Source: Tipula vernalis (lineage: Eukaryota; Arthropoda; Insecta; Diptera; Tipulidae). From it: a DNA stretch of 64,000 nt. The translations under genes were made by a program, and so were the position numbers. Numbering within the stretch: position 1 is the stretch's first letter; each line of letters opens with the position of its first letter. The stretch covers positions 348,917,034 to 348,981,033 of the forward strand of contig OY282558.1 in assembly GCA_958295665.1 (NCBI GenBank). Reading direction: 5' to 3'. Shown here piece after piece: positions 46,238 to 57,498 of this stretch. The notes beneath the pieces are model-generated. The model searched no databases and was not told the origin of the DNA. It saw only the letters and a program-made list of their open reading frames with translations.

Positions 46238-46934
46238 CGCAATTCGTTCTTGATGTGGATAGTTCTTAATTCTAAACAAATTATCTATGCCGACTTCTAA
46301 GTTCTGGTTAGTTCAGCAACAGAGTATCTGACTCTAATGCTTCACCAAATCAGTATTTAACTTTTTAACTGAACTCTTTTAAAAAGGAAAAAGTTTAAAT
46401 ACCTTTTTCTTACTTTTAGTGACATAAACGTGAAAATTCGTCAGTTAGTGAAATTTCGTTGTCTTAGAATTATTTTCGTCTACTATGTCAATTTTTGGTC
46501 AATTTGAGTTATACCGTATATGTATGTAGCTAGGGTAAAACGACCATTAGGAATCCAAACAAAATTCAGCTAACTCCAATCATTTCTGAGATATTTTTTT
46601 AAAACTTTGTATATATTTCCACAAACTTTTACTGTTTTTATTATCTGTGGTGTTATCTATATCCGTGCGATTTGGTCTATATTCGCTAATTTTTTCTCCA
46701 GTTTTATGTTTTTGTCTATATCCTTGAGTTTTGCAATATCCTTGAGGGAAGCTCCCTCAACATCAGCAAGATGTTCAACTTATTTAGGATTAAATGTCCT
46801 GACATTAACATCAAAAAACGGAATTGCAGAGATACGTTCAACAAATAATTTAATTTGGGGTTCGATTGTCCTAAAAAGATGATGGTAATGGCTGCATCCG
46901 TAGAGCAAATCAACAAATACGAGGCTCACCGCAT

Positions 46935-47475
46935 GCCCAGAACTGGATTGAACTGAAATTCTTGGAAGCGGGCCACGGCAATATACAAGGTATTGACTGT
47001 GCGCGTAGCGTTTTGGAAAGAAATTTTAAAAATAAGTTTGCATTCTCAGTTAGCCTGCTAAAAACATATGTATATATAATTACCAGAGGGAAAACAAAAG
47101 TTCTCTGCAATACAGATGAAATGTTCCGATTACAAGGATCATAACGCGGCCTTTAAATTAAACTACAGTCAGATACAGCATACAAAAACTAAACATTTAA
47201 TGTATGAGAAAGGGTCATTCTACATAAATTATCGCTGTGGTTATGAAAGTGATTTTATTTCTGTGAAAATATCACAGAAAAAATCAAATGATACCTGTTT
47301 ACCCACAATCCTGCCTCTTTCAACCAGCGGAAAAATGTATTCACAGAAACTGAGAGATTTGTTTGACATGCTTATCTACATGCCACCGGAGGATCGGGTA
47401 TTTTATAAGAATATAATTGAAATCTGGAATGGTCGTTCATATTCCAAAGCATGTTTCACGTTCAGTTCAGAGTGA
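46935..47475 (+). pseudogene. Transposon-type protein remnant of unnamed family
   Basis: Plus-strand pieces: NWIELKFLEAGHGNIQGIDC, then ARSVLERNFKNKFAFS. In the next frame (47116-47475) come KGSFYINYRCGYESDFISVK, STSGKMYSQKLRDLFDMLIY and MPPEDRVFYKNI. I recall the EAGHGK---DG block and the 'DLL----IP--Y--FYK-L' end as paired features of a common arthropod transposon-encoded family, but cannot name it. If it belongs to the surrounding element, it is the C-terminal part of its transposase. Confidence 0.45.
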
Positions 47476-49474
47476 AGAACCAGTAATTAAAAATAAAAGA
47501 GTCTTAAATTTTGTCAGGTTACTTATCTATAATTTTTAATCATGAAGTTGTTACACGAATTAATTAATTAATTCAAATTAAAGTTTAAAATAAAATAAAA
47601 ATTGTGATGTTTTATTTTAGAATTTTACAAATGGATTTTAGAATTTTGTTTTTTATTATCATTTTAGTAAACATTGCTTGGTGTCTGCTAAAAATTAGTA
47701 TTTCTAAAAATCGAGGATGTAGATAAAATGTTATGGAAATAGACAAGCCTTTTAAGAAAAGTTGGTCGAAAACTGGACATAGACAAAACTATAAAATTTA
47801 AAACTTAAATAATTAAAGTATACTTCGAGTTTGAAGTGTTGCACTTCGTAATTAAGCTTTCTTTTAACAAATCTATTTGGTAACCAAAATTTAGTAATGA
47901 AATAGGAACATCTTTAAATTTCCAGCAAAGCTTCAAATGCCGTTTTCTTCAATATCGGCAAAATGCTTATAAGGACAAGGATAATTCTGAGTCGACGATA
48001 TGTAAACACATCAATAAATTAAAAAGTACTTTAAAGCCCAATTTATTCCTCTGTTGCTCAACATTTTAGTAATTTGAAATTTATATCAATTTCATCCCTG
48101 GTACGTCATACAAATTGAAAATTCTTCGAAAAGTAACCTCGTAAATTGACTTTTCACCTAGCATCTATGAGGAAATAGCGAAAGCTTCAAAGTTTCAAAA
48201 GTTTAGTTTGAAAAGTCTTCTGAGGCACACAGCATTAATCCCAAAATATTCCTATATTTTGTGAATTTGTTTTGCTTTTCCTAAAATTTTTGAACTTGAA
48301 ATTGCCCCAGGTGGTAATTTTTGGTACGATTTTTCCAAATTTTTACGGCCATCACTGCCATCTATGTAATGTATATTGACTTAATGACCAATGAATCGTT
48401 GTAAGCTTTTATTTTAATTTGACCAGAATGCTGTTGTTATGAAATTTTTCTTAAATTTTGGTTTAAATAAATCAATTATTACAAGAAAATGAAAATGATT
48501 TACTTCAACGACATTCATATATGTTGAAATTCAAACATTTATGAAAGTATTTCAGAAATCATAATTAAGAATTTGTACCGTTTTTATTTAAAAATTTGTC
48601 TTCGGAAAAAAGTGATTTCCCATACGTTTTGTGTGTTTTACTATGAAAAGTTCCGTTTTTTCCTCGTTTCTAATTCCCTTATAAAAGCTCAGATTTTTTG
48701 ATTATGGCTCTATAAAATACAGGGTGCTCTGGTGTTAGTTGTATTTTTTCTTTATTCACCTTTTAATAAGATTGCATAATGCTGATTTGCCAAAGTGGAG
48801 GGTGGCTGCAATATCGATTGCTGCTGGTCGAGTCTAAAGCGGAATAATGTTGCTTATGCTGGTGTTTTTGTTAATTTCACTTTATTTGGATACAATTTTG
48901 CTTACTTTGACATGATGGATGAAGTTGGCCGCAATTTGTAATTTCTTTACGATGTTATTGTACAAATGTTAGATAAATTCGTTAGTAAAAGATGTTTTAC
49001 ACCGTTTTACTCTAAAGATGTTTTCACATCAAAAAAATTCAGGTTCAAATGCATATGGTATACACGCGACTACAGAAAGAAGAAAGAAATTTGAACTAAA
49101 CTAATTAGAAAAAACTTAGGTTTTTGTAGTTAAGTGGTTTTAAAAAAATTTTGACTAGTAGCATATCTTAACAAACAACTGCATAAGCTTTCTCATCATA
49201 TAACTTAAGATTTTATGAAGAAACTAAAAAATGACAGACATAAGATAAATTTTATTTCGGTACAAGCAGTTGTGTTAAATTGTTAATTCAAACGTTAGGT
49301 TATTATGGTATTTTCCAGATACAGAAATGTATTCTGAAGCCTGATTGATGAGATAATTGAAAAATGATTTATTTTTCACATTCCTCGCAGATCGAAAGTG
49401 AAATTGCAGAACTCTTAACAATTTCTCCTTTTCGTAAAATATCTATATATCCGGAAAATACTACTTCAAAAAAA

Positions 49475-49657
49475 GCAAAAAAAAGGCAGGTCGTTAAAAA
49501 AAGTTGTCCAGTTTACGGTGATTACGCCGTATCAGAAAGAATAGCCCATGTATGGTGCGGTCGATTCCGTTCTGGAAATTTCGAAATATGCACCACGCTC
49601 TGGGTGCATGAAAAAGAAGAGAAGCAAGACATGTCTATAAGAAGACGCCATACATAA
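49475..49657 (+). pseudogene. Mariner transposase N-terminal fragment
   Basis: VYGDYAVSERIAHVWCGRFR followed by SGNFEI matches the helix-turn-helix part of mariner transposases (YGD-A-SE-----W--RF-SGNFD). The rest of the gene is not seen downstream. Old fragment. Confidence 0.6.
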
Positions 49658-49659
49658 CT

Positions 49660-51360
49660 GGAACTCAGCATTTACAACAGATAGGATGAATGTCCTAATT
49701 TCGGTTCGCTATATAAAACTTAAGAGTTTGATTATTTCTATGTTAATTGTAGAATGTATGTATATTGAAATTATATATTTAATTGTTTTTAGTTTTTAAT
49801 ACATATTTAATTTTATTTCAACTTATGTTTAGTTTACAATTCATATTTTTCACAAGAAATCCCTTTTTTAAATCAGTGCCGCTTGAAAATCCGTATGCAA
49901 TTAAATTCTTTTTTTTTTATTTTGTCGTGCACTCAAAATATATAATCATTAGTATATAATATACTTTTACAAACAAAGACTTAAATGACTAAAGATTACA
50001 AAATATTTATGTATGTAATGTTAGATAATAAAAATCAGCTGTCTGCTATGTACCGATTAATAAATACATAAACCATTGACCGACAGAACAACTTCTCCTC
50101 CGCATTGCATATCTCTTTACTAATTGTAATTGTATTGCAACTGTATTTAATCGTTGTATATAGTTATGTTGTTGTTGTGGGAACATGGATTATTAAATAG
50201 TCCATTTCACCACATGTATGCGTATTTATAAACCAACCTTTTTGCTTTTGTCTAATTTGAGTAATTTTTTCTTAATTTAATTTACAAAAAAAGTATAATT
50301 TTTACTTGTAAAACCCAATTTTTCATAAATAACATATTCGTGGATCGCCTTAAAAATGCAGGTCCCCAAAGCGGTCGTTTGTTGTCCCTATGCGCCCATC
50401 ACAAACTTTCAGGGCAATCTGTATAGGGTCACAAATCTGTGTGGGGTTATATGTATGTGGCTAGCAGAAATTATTTTATTATTTTTAGTCTGCTTTAAAA
50501 ACAAAAGGCGAGAAGCGAATCTATTAGGAGCAATTTTTGTCTCCAAGAATAAACCTCTACTCCCCATCTCCCACTTGATGTTGCTCCCTTTAACGCGATC
50601 TCAGTTAGCTAGAACGAAGTGACTTTATTTTGATCAAAATCCGGCCCAGCTTTACGTATTTGATAGATTTTTACAATTTTGTAAAATGTATGTTGAATGT
50701 TTCAAGTTCAATAAAATTTGTATTGGTAAGAAGAACCAACCTTTTGTTGGTATGAAGAACCAACCTTTTTTTCCTTTTGGTCCCCACCCAACAAAATACT
50801 TTTTGTTGGCGAAATTGTTGCTGCTCTTCGCTTTATCAGCATTTAGTTTTTATTAAAAAAATGGTTAAGTATATAATGCAGTTTTAGGCACTTCAAAGGT
50901 CTTCTGATCGCGTGAGCAGTCATACCCTTACTTCACAGTATCTAGAGCATTGTTGCACAAGATCTCCATTACGTACAAAAACTTGACCTAGGAGTACCTA
51001 ATTCGGATCGTGCATTTGAGGCCCGAATGCAATTTGTAAAACTTGCAATTCTTCATTAAATTTAATTAATAAAAATTATTTACAATGTAATTTTACTAAC
51101 ATTGTTCGAGTAGTATCAACATTGTTTCGGAAATGGTAAACAACGCGCTTGTTAAAACTAATATAGAAAATCGAAAGCACAACCAATTCTTATCGGATAA
51201 ACTGGAATCAACTTCTGAAAGTAAGTAAAATATGAAAATAAATTGTAATGTATTAATTTTGAAAGTATCAGAGGTTGTAGGCGAAGGTATTATCATCCAA
51301 ATAAAATAAAATTTTAATGCTGTAAGCTGCTTTTTCGGATTTTATTGAAATTTTTGAAAA
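49660..51360. other. AT-rich stretch, no confirmed gene
   Basis: An island of higher GC at 50340-50620 contains an 88-codon frame (from ATG 50356) with a central hydrophobic stretch, GVICMWLAEIILLFLVCF, that could be a membrane segment. I do not recognise it, and no splice or promoter signals support it. A short tandem GAAGAACCAACCTTTTGTTG-type duplication lies near 50730-50775. Confidence 0.35.
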
Positions 51361-51361
51361 A

Positions 51362-52282
51362 TAGGTTGGGGAAAAAGGACAGATTTTTTTGCCATTTTTG
51401 ATTAAGATTTTTTTTATTCAAAATGAGTTTTATTTAAGAATATATTGGCCATTATTATCTATGGCCTTTTATCATTTTCCAGGAATTTTCATAATTCTAT
51501 CGGTGTAGATCTTTTGGGGTTTATTGGCGAAAGACTTGGTCAAGTGATTTTCACAGGCCTTTTTATGAAGCCTACTTTAAACCATCAAGGGAGTTTTGCA
51601 GAGATCCAAACAAATGGTAATCAGAAGGTGCAAGGTTTGGACTATACGATGGGTGCATCAAAACTTCCCAGCCAAGCCCTTCCAATTTTTGCCGGGTAAT
51701 CAAAAATGTGTGTGGTCTGGCATTGTCATGATGGAAGACAACAAGCTTTCTATTGATCAATTCTGGCAGTTTTTGTTGAATTGCTTACTGCAATCTGGTT
51801 AATTGCTGACAGTAGAAATTATATTCAATCGTTTGACCAGGTTCTAGAATCTCATAATGACGATTCGCTTCTATTCCCACCATACACACAGCATAACTTC
51901 ATGGGGCGTCAATCCTGGATTTGAAGTCGTTTGTGGTGGTTCACCTTTATTTGACCATGATCTTTTTCGAACGACATTCTCGTATTTTACCCATTTTTCA
52001 AAAATGGGTCGCTTTCGATGTGTTTCAGTACCAATTTACTGATGAAAATTCGGTCAATCAAGTTTTTCGTCGACAATTCCTATGCGGCAACCAAACATCG
52101 AGCTTTTTTGTATACCCCGCCTTACGCAAATTGTTTAAAATTTTTTTCTGATCGATATTTAAGTTTTTAGTAGTGCCATGGCTGCTTATGTGTTCGATTT
52201 TTTGTAAGATTTCATCAACTTTTTCAGTGATTTTTCGACCAGAGCGAGGTGCATCTTTTACATCGAAATTTGGCTGTTTCAC
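51362..52282 (-). pseudogene. Mariner (DD34D) transposase and 3' end, 5' truncated
   Basis: Minus strand: NFDVKDAPRSGRKITEKVDE opens at 52282, then GYTKKLDVWLPH, a decayed middle (EPPQTTSNPGLTPHEVMLCV, then WWE), VVFHHDNARPHT and LGWEVLMHPSYSPNLAPSDY followed by HLFGSLQNSL. The second catalytic D (HHDNARPHT) is kept, but the third position reads SPN rather than SPD. Near 51362 a mariner-like terminus, TAGGTTGGGGAAAAAGG, follows A-T sequence. The other end and the N-terminal codons are missing. Several stops. Distinct from the copy at 40483. Confidence 0.82.
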
Positions 52283-52457
52283 GTATAGGGGTTGTCAATA
52301 GGGGATGATGGGGACTAAATTGTGCAACTCTGAAATCGGCCGCACTATGGTGGAAGAAAGAATCTATATTTTTAAAAATTCATTTTCAAAACAAATTTTG
52401 TTTTTCTGCCCTAGGGAACATGGAAATTGGTCTAAAGAATTGTTTATCTGTTTTTAA

Positions 52458-52559
52458 ACCAGGTGTGTGCCTAGATTTCTATAAAGTAGACAGGTCAAGC
52501 TTTCGTTTTAAAAAGCTTGACCTGTCGACTTAATGGAAATATAGACCAACACCTGGTAA
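52458..52559. repeat. Palindrome formed by two inverted copies of a repeat family
   Basis: GACAGGTCAAGCTTT (52489-52503) and AAAGCTTGACCTGTC (52512-52526) are perfect complements. The pairing extends outward, with mismatches, to ACCAGGTG/CACCTGGT. This is the head-to-head junction of two copies of the family at 52480-55090. Confidence 0.8.
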
Positions 52560-52889
52560 CATATCTGAGACTATATGAAATGGTCACAGTGTAGCACCAA
52601 TTTCAATAGGTTTAGCCTTTTCATAATCTTCTAAAATTTGTCGAATATACCGAACCTTTTTATCTTAATAACAAAAATGGTTTCGGAAAGCTTGACTTGT
52701 CCCTTGTGCAACATCAGTTTTGAACATTTTAGAAATTTTCAAAATTTTGTTCAACATACCGAACCCTTTTACTTTCTTTTACTCTAGTAAAATAAAGTAT
52801 AGTAATCATGAAAATTTTGGACCTTGATATTTTTAGTGATTTATCTGTTTTGAGGTCCCCTGAGTCCGAAAAAGTGGGTTTCGAAATGG

Positions 52890-52955
52890 TGTCTGTCTGT
52901 CAGTCTGTCAGTCTGTCAGTCTGTCAGTCTGTCAGTCTGTCAGTCTGTCTGTGTC
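52890..52955 (+). repeat. GTCT/GTCA microsatellite
   Basis: An array of GTCT and GTCA tetranucleotides, mostly as an 8-bp CAGTCTGT period. It is followed by CTCTACAGCCCA. A shorter GTCTG array before CTACAGCCCA occurs at 55185-55220, so the array is part of a repeat. GTCY arrays are known in fly mini-me/DINE-like elements. Confidence 0.85.
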
Positions 52956-53156
52956 CTCTCTACAGCCCAGATGGTTGAACCAATCGAACTGAAACTTCAG
53001 ATTTAAGCTTTTTTGATAAATTGGGAGGTCCCAGTGAATTTTACTCCAAATCGGCTAACCGGAAGTGGCCACTCCCTTGGTCCAGAAAATTTATTTTGCA
53101 AATATCTTAAAAAGTATAAGGTTTACAAAAAACTAATAACAACAAAATGTTTCCAA

Positions 53157-53260
53157 AAATTAAAAACAAATAAAATTAAAAAAAAAAAATTAAAAAAAAA
53201 ATTTAAAAATTTAAAAATTAAAAAAAAATTTTAAAAATTATAAAAAAAAATTAAAATTTC
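53157..53260. repeat. A-rich low-complexity tract
   Basis: About 100 bp of AAAAATTTAAAAATT-type sequence with almost no G or C. Confidence 0.85.
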
Positions 53261-53462
53261 TCAAAATTCTCTGTTCGTAAAAGAAAGTCGTGTGTTGGCC
53301 ACACCTCCATTTTTTATCTTAATGACAGTAAAAAAATGATTCGAAAAGCTTGATCTGTCCAGTTTAGGAAAATAGCGCCCCATTCCTGGTTCTGTTGGCT
53401 ATTAATACTTTTTTATGTATTCCTACCCCTTTCTTATTACAATTATGTACACGTTTCGTTAA

Positions 53463-54235
53463 TTTGTGTAGCTACACTTTGTGTGAAATACTTAACACTG
53501 TTTACACAATACACATATAATGTGGTAGTTGTTCATAGCGTTTTATTTCCTCGCTGTTCGGAGTAAGCTATTATTGAGAGCCGTCATTTAAAAGTGGCTC
53601 CCAATATTTTGTATACAACATTTTCTTTGAACTATTGAGTTGTACAGTTTGATGTTAAATACATTGAGTTTACCAATAAATAGCCTAGTTTAGGCATAAA
53701 AAATTGTTTGCCTCGCATTAACAACTTAGCTATAGAGTTAAACATAAAATATTATTAAAAAAACGTTAAATATCGTTAAAACATATTTTAATGAATAAAC
53801 TTGTGACTTATTGCGAAGCTTAGTGACACATTTTTTTATTGTACGTACTCGTATATGTTAGTAGGTATTGCAGAAATAACCAATATATTATAAACATTTT
53901 CTTCACAACATTCTTAGGAATAAAGTTCAACATGAAGCTTGTGATGAATTCCGATGTTAAATAAAGGGTAATTGACATTTCGGGGCAAAGCAATAGTCTG
54001 GCCATTTGTAGATTTGATAATATAATTTTATCTGAGAGTATCGGCTCTTATCACCAGCAGGGCTAGACTCTGATTAAATGACACATTTTAATAAATTTAC
54101 CAGTTTTTTATGTGTTAGTAGTTTTATCAAGCTTACACCTCGCCTTTTCATCAAACTTTTGCAAAATTTGGTGATGGTTTGGTAGGAAGTTGATTACCGG
54201 TGTGAAGTATTTCACACAAAATGTAGCTGCACCAA
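53463..54235. mobile_element. MITE with TTAA duplication
   Basis: The inverted ends TTTGTGTAGCTACACTTTGT (left) and TTGGTGCAGCTACATTTTGT (right, complement) both continue GTGAAATACTT. Each is directly flanked by TTAA (53459-53462 and 54236-54239). 773 bp, no gene. TTAA suggests mobilisation by a piggyBac or Kolobok transposase; a piggyBac remnant lies 160 bp away. Confidence 0.75.
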
Positions 54236-54395
54236 TTAACAAAAAGTGTAAGTGTAATGAAAAAGTGTAGATCTACATAAAAAAGTGTAAATAAGCAGGA
54301 GAACCAGGTATGGGACGATATTTTCTAAATTGTGAAAATCCCTTAAAATGTTCAAACCTGATGCTACACTATAAGACTACACTATAACCTTATTG

Positions 54396-54640
54396 GTATA
54401 AGAGGGAAGAAATGGTGGTGGGTTTTATTTACCCATACGATAGACCTTTGCATGACAAACGCCTGGAAAACCTTTTATGTCGCTTTAGAAGTAAAAATGA
54501 AACAGCTTGAGCAAAATAAGTCTAGCCACTACCCAAAAACAATTAAGATGTGCAATTTGTCATGCCAGAATTCGATAATGTCGCAAAAAATGCAATACAA
54601 CGCATTGCATTGAACGGGATTGCTTCGAAATACACGGTAA
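54396..54640 (+). pseudogene. piggyBac-like transposase C-terminal fragment
   Basis: IRGKKWWWVLFTHTIDLCMT followed by NAWKTF is the piggyBac signature (the K-WWW-LF-WLID----NAW block near the last catalytic aspartate). Downstream in a neighbouring frame is the cysteine-rich finger (CAICHARIR, a stop, CRKKCNTTHCIERDCFEIHG). Both are C-terminal; the N-terminal two thirds are absent. Frameshifted and dead. Confidence 0.7.
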
Positions 54641-55129
54641 ACCTCATATTTCCCCATTATACTCACTTAAGTGCATATAGCTTTATTTTTGTTCCAAATA
54701 TAAAAACCAAAGAATGAATTATAATTTTAGTTAATTTTATTGCATTTGAACTGAATTTGAATAAAAAAAATTGTTGTGAAAATTTTAGTTTTGATTTGGG
54801 CGTTAATGGGTTAAGTGATTTTCACAATTTTCAAAATAGCGTCGAACATGTCCAACCCTTTTTGTTTTAATAACAAAAATTGTTTCCGATAGCTTCACCT
54901 GTCCACTTTATGGAAATATAAGCCCACACCTGGTAACATCTCTGAGATTTCGGCAAATAAATGGCCTTAGTGTAGCATCAAGTTTGAACATTTTAAGTGA
55001 TTTTCACAGTTTTCAAAATAGCGTCGAACATGCCTAAGTCTTTTCCTTTAAATGACAAAAATTTTTTCGGAAAACTTGAATTCCCGTTATTATTCGCGGA
55101 ATATTCAACTTCCCGTTTTTTACAGATAT

Positions 55130-55330
55130 CTTTTGTGGTCGACTCGGAAAACGTGATTATTGCAGCGACGTCTCTTCTTCTATCGGTCTGTTTGTCTGTC
55201 CATTCTCCACAACTACAGCCCAAACGTATTAAGGGATTGATCTGAAAATGTGCAGCTTTGCTTTGACAAAACATTAGGTCCTATTGAATTTCGGCAGAAA
55301 TAGGCCAACTGTAATTGGTATTTTATCTCA
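55130..55330 (+). repeat. Second copy of the GTCY-array repeat
   Basis: GTCTGTTTGTCTGTCC, then CTACAGCCCA, GATCTGAAA, AGGTCC, TGAATTTCGGCAGAAATAGG. These match, in order, 52890-53060 (CTACAGCCCA, GAACTGAAA, AGGTCCCAGTGAATTTTACT, AATCGGC). The two copies are diverged but clearly related. Confidence 0.6.
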
Positions 55331-55339
55331 TCTAATGTT

Positions 55340-57490
55340 ATAACTGTCGAAACATGTTGTAACTAATTAGATTTTTGGTCAGCGGCTGCTCTACATTCCA
55401 CGTCCCGAATGAGCTTCTAAAATGATTTTCAATTAATTTTTGGAAAATGTTCAAATGGACTAGAACTCAAGCCATTTCTTAACCAGTTATGATGAAATTC
55501 GACAAGGGCGGCAATTTTTTAGCGACTTCGGTAAAATTCGACATTTTCGTTGAACATATAGATACTAGATACACTTTTACAGTGGAGTTAATGGCATTTA
55601 AAGGAAAGCAGTAACATTGTTCTTTTACAACACAACACACAATCGTGACCAATTTCTTCTTGCCACTATCAGAAATCGAACCAGTATTCACGTACTCTCT
55701 ATGCCATCGAAAAACCGGTGGCAACAGCGAAAATAACTTTGAAAAGACCATTTTACGCGAAAAAATTTGGTGTTTTTTGGTTTAAATCCAAACAAGGTGG
55801 CTGCTAGAAATATTGTTTTGGTCTCAGTGAAACTGAGAAATTTAGCGGTCCATACCAAATTCAGATTTAGGTTCCGGCCCCGTTTGTATCAATATAAGCA
55901 ATGCGCGCGTTTATTCAACATTGTTGTCGTGATGTTATTCTTCCTGAGTATTGAATGTCCTTTGAAGTCTTACCGCCCCTCCAAATTTATAATTTCTTTT
56001 CAAACGTGTTTGCTTGTATAGTGAAACGAAACCGGGGTCGTAACCAATAAACAATAAAACTTGGTGACAGAAAACTAAACCATAAAAATTAATCATCAGC
56101 AATAAACAATTAACTGACATTTTAACTAAACATTTTTATTAAACACATTTTGCAACTGATGTAATGATTCCCTGTCTCATCCATAATACCTTTTCTCGTT
56201 TTTATTTTTATTTATCTCAATCATAAAAATAAACGAAAATATTGTTTTCCTTTAGTGCGTGACCTACAAATATAATCTCAAGAAAACAAACGGTTAGTAT
56301 ATAAACATATACCTACATGGTACATAACAAAACAAATAAAAGGAAATCTGAAGAAAAACCTACACACACATGTGGAGATGAAAAGAAAGTAAAATTTCAT
56401 CGCTTTACTTTATTACTTAGTACACATACACATGAGTTAATGTACATATAACATAAGTAAACTCTCATAAGGAACAATGAAGACGAATCAAATGGATGTA
56501 GAAAAACCATTTTAGTTTTTTATATGAAGTAACAATAACAAAAGACAATTGAATTGGAAATTTTAAAGTTCCAATTCTTTAGAAAAAATTAATTGTATTC
56601 TTCCCATACCATATGGTTGTGGATACTTAGTGAATCTAATAAAAAGAAAATATTTTTCATTCATGTTGAACCAGAACTTGATTAAATCGAAAGATGTATG
56701 GAGCAGAAATGAAAAATACTCGTAATGTACTAATTAAATTATTATTACTGCGAGCTTTCCAGAAATGTTTTCGAAAATTTTTTCAATTTTTAATTTTTCT
56801 CAAAGAGATGGCAACGTATGAGATACTTATAGATTCCTATTATCTATTTATACTTGTGTGTTTGTTAGTTTGATTAAATCTTAATGGTTACCCAATCGTA
56901 TTTCGAGCAGCTGCTTCAAAGCAAATTTTTGCAAAACTGAGCATTTAATTAATTTGAAATAAGTCGCAATGTGTATTCAAACATTAATTATTTAATCTAG
57001 TCTTGTGACGTATTTGGGTCAAGCGATAATTCGTTCATCCCTTGTTTCGACCAAATAACCAATAGGAATTCGTTTTCCACCCCATTATCCAGACAATAAT
57101 ATTTTATGTCTTCCATATTGATTATCAAATATAAAAAAAAAAGTGAAAAAAATCTGCAATCGTTCTGTCGAACGTGTCAGAGCCAAATCACTTAACTCAA
57201 ATTTTTGCAAATTTCTTAATTTCGTTTTATTACTTTTTTCGCAAAAAATTACAACGGCCTTATGTGACTTTGTTCTATACGTCAAAATCTTCGAAAATTC
57301 TCTCTGTAGAAAGTCAAAGCATTTACATACCGTTGGTGTAAGAATACTGATAAAGACGTACAACCTTTTTTGAACGTAAGTTTTTTGTTGAAAACAAAAA
57401 TACAAATTAAAGCCAGGATGGCTGTACAATAATTTAATTGATTCTAAATTTTAATTTAGCTAATAATTGGTATACATTGATAGATTTCAA
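55340..57490. other. AT-rich stretch, no gene identified
   Basis: Frames of 60-114 codons occur on both strands but show no family motifs and overlap each other. I regard them as chance. No repeats stood out. Confidence 0.4.
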
Positions 57491-57498
57491 AAATAAAA

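Larger units (their letters stand above)
44967..48100. mobile_element. hAT-like DNA transposon nested in the Harbinger-like element
   Basis: The termini CAGGGATGAAA (44967) and TTTCATCCCTG (to 48100) are inverted. They are flanked by a perfect 8-bp duplication, GTACGTCA (44959-44966 and 48101-48108). CAGGG-type ends with 8-bp duplications are hAT-like. Its only coding remnant (46935-47475) does not show clear hAT motifs, so the superfamily is inferred from the ends. Confidence 0.78.
43508..48710. mobile_element. Harbinger-like DNA transposon containing two nested elements
   Basis: The ends GAGCCATAATC (43508) and GATTATGGCTC (to 48710) are inverted and flanked by TATA on both sides. About 400-470 bp inside each end is a 44-bp block in inverted orientation, nearly identical (43907-43950 and 48196-48240), beginning ATTAATGCTGTGTGCCTCAG. 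Between them lies a plus-strand DDE transposase remnant of the Harbinger/IS5 type. Most of the 5.2 kb length is the nested hAT-like element at 44967-48100; without it the element would be about 2.1 kb. Confidence 0.7.
52512..55090. repeat. Interspersed ~180-190-bp repeat family, several copies
   Basis: Shared words recur in the same order: AAGCTTGACCTGTCC-ACTT, ATGGAAATATAG, ACACCTGGTAACAT, CTGAGA, TGTAGCACCAA, GAACATTTTA, TTTTCAAAATAGCGTCGAAC, ATACCGAACCCTTTTT, ATAACAAAAATGGTTTCGG. Copies start near 52512, 52690, 53330, 54800 and 54995; the last two are nearly tandem. Non-coding; a satellite-like or non-autonomous element. Confidence 0.65.

Noticed and set aside
50356..50622. Small membrane protein gene
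   Set aside because: One hydrophobic run in an isolated frame is not enough evidence; it may be part of an unidentified repeat.
57085..57429. Minus-strand 114-codon ORF
   Set aside because: No family motif, overlapped by a 76-codon plus-strand frame, and compositionally like chance frames in AT-rich DNA.
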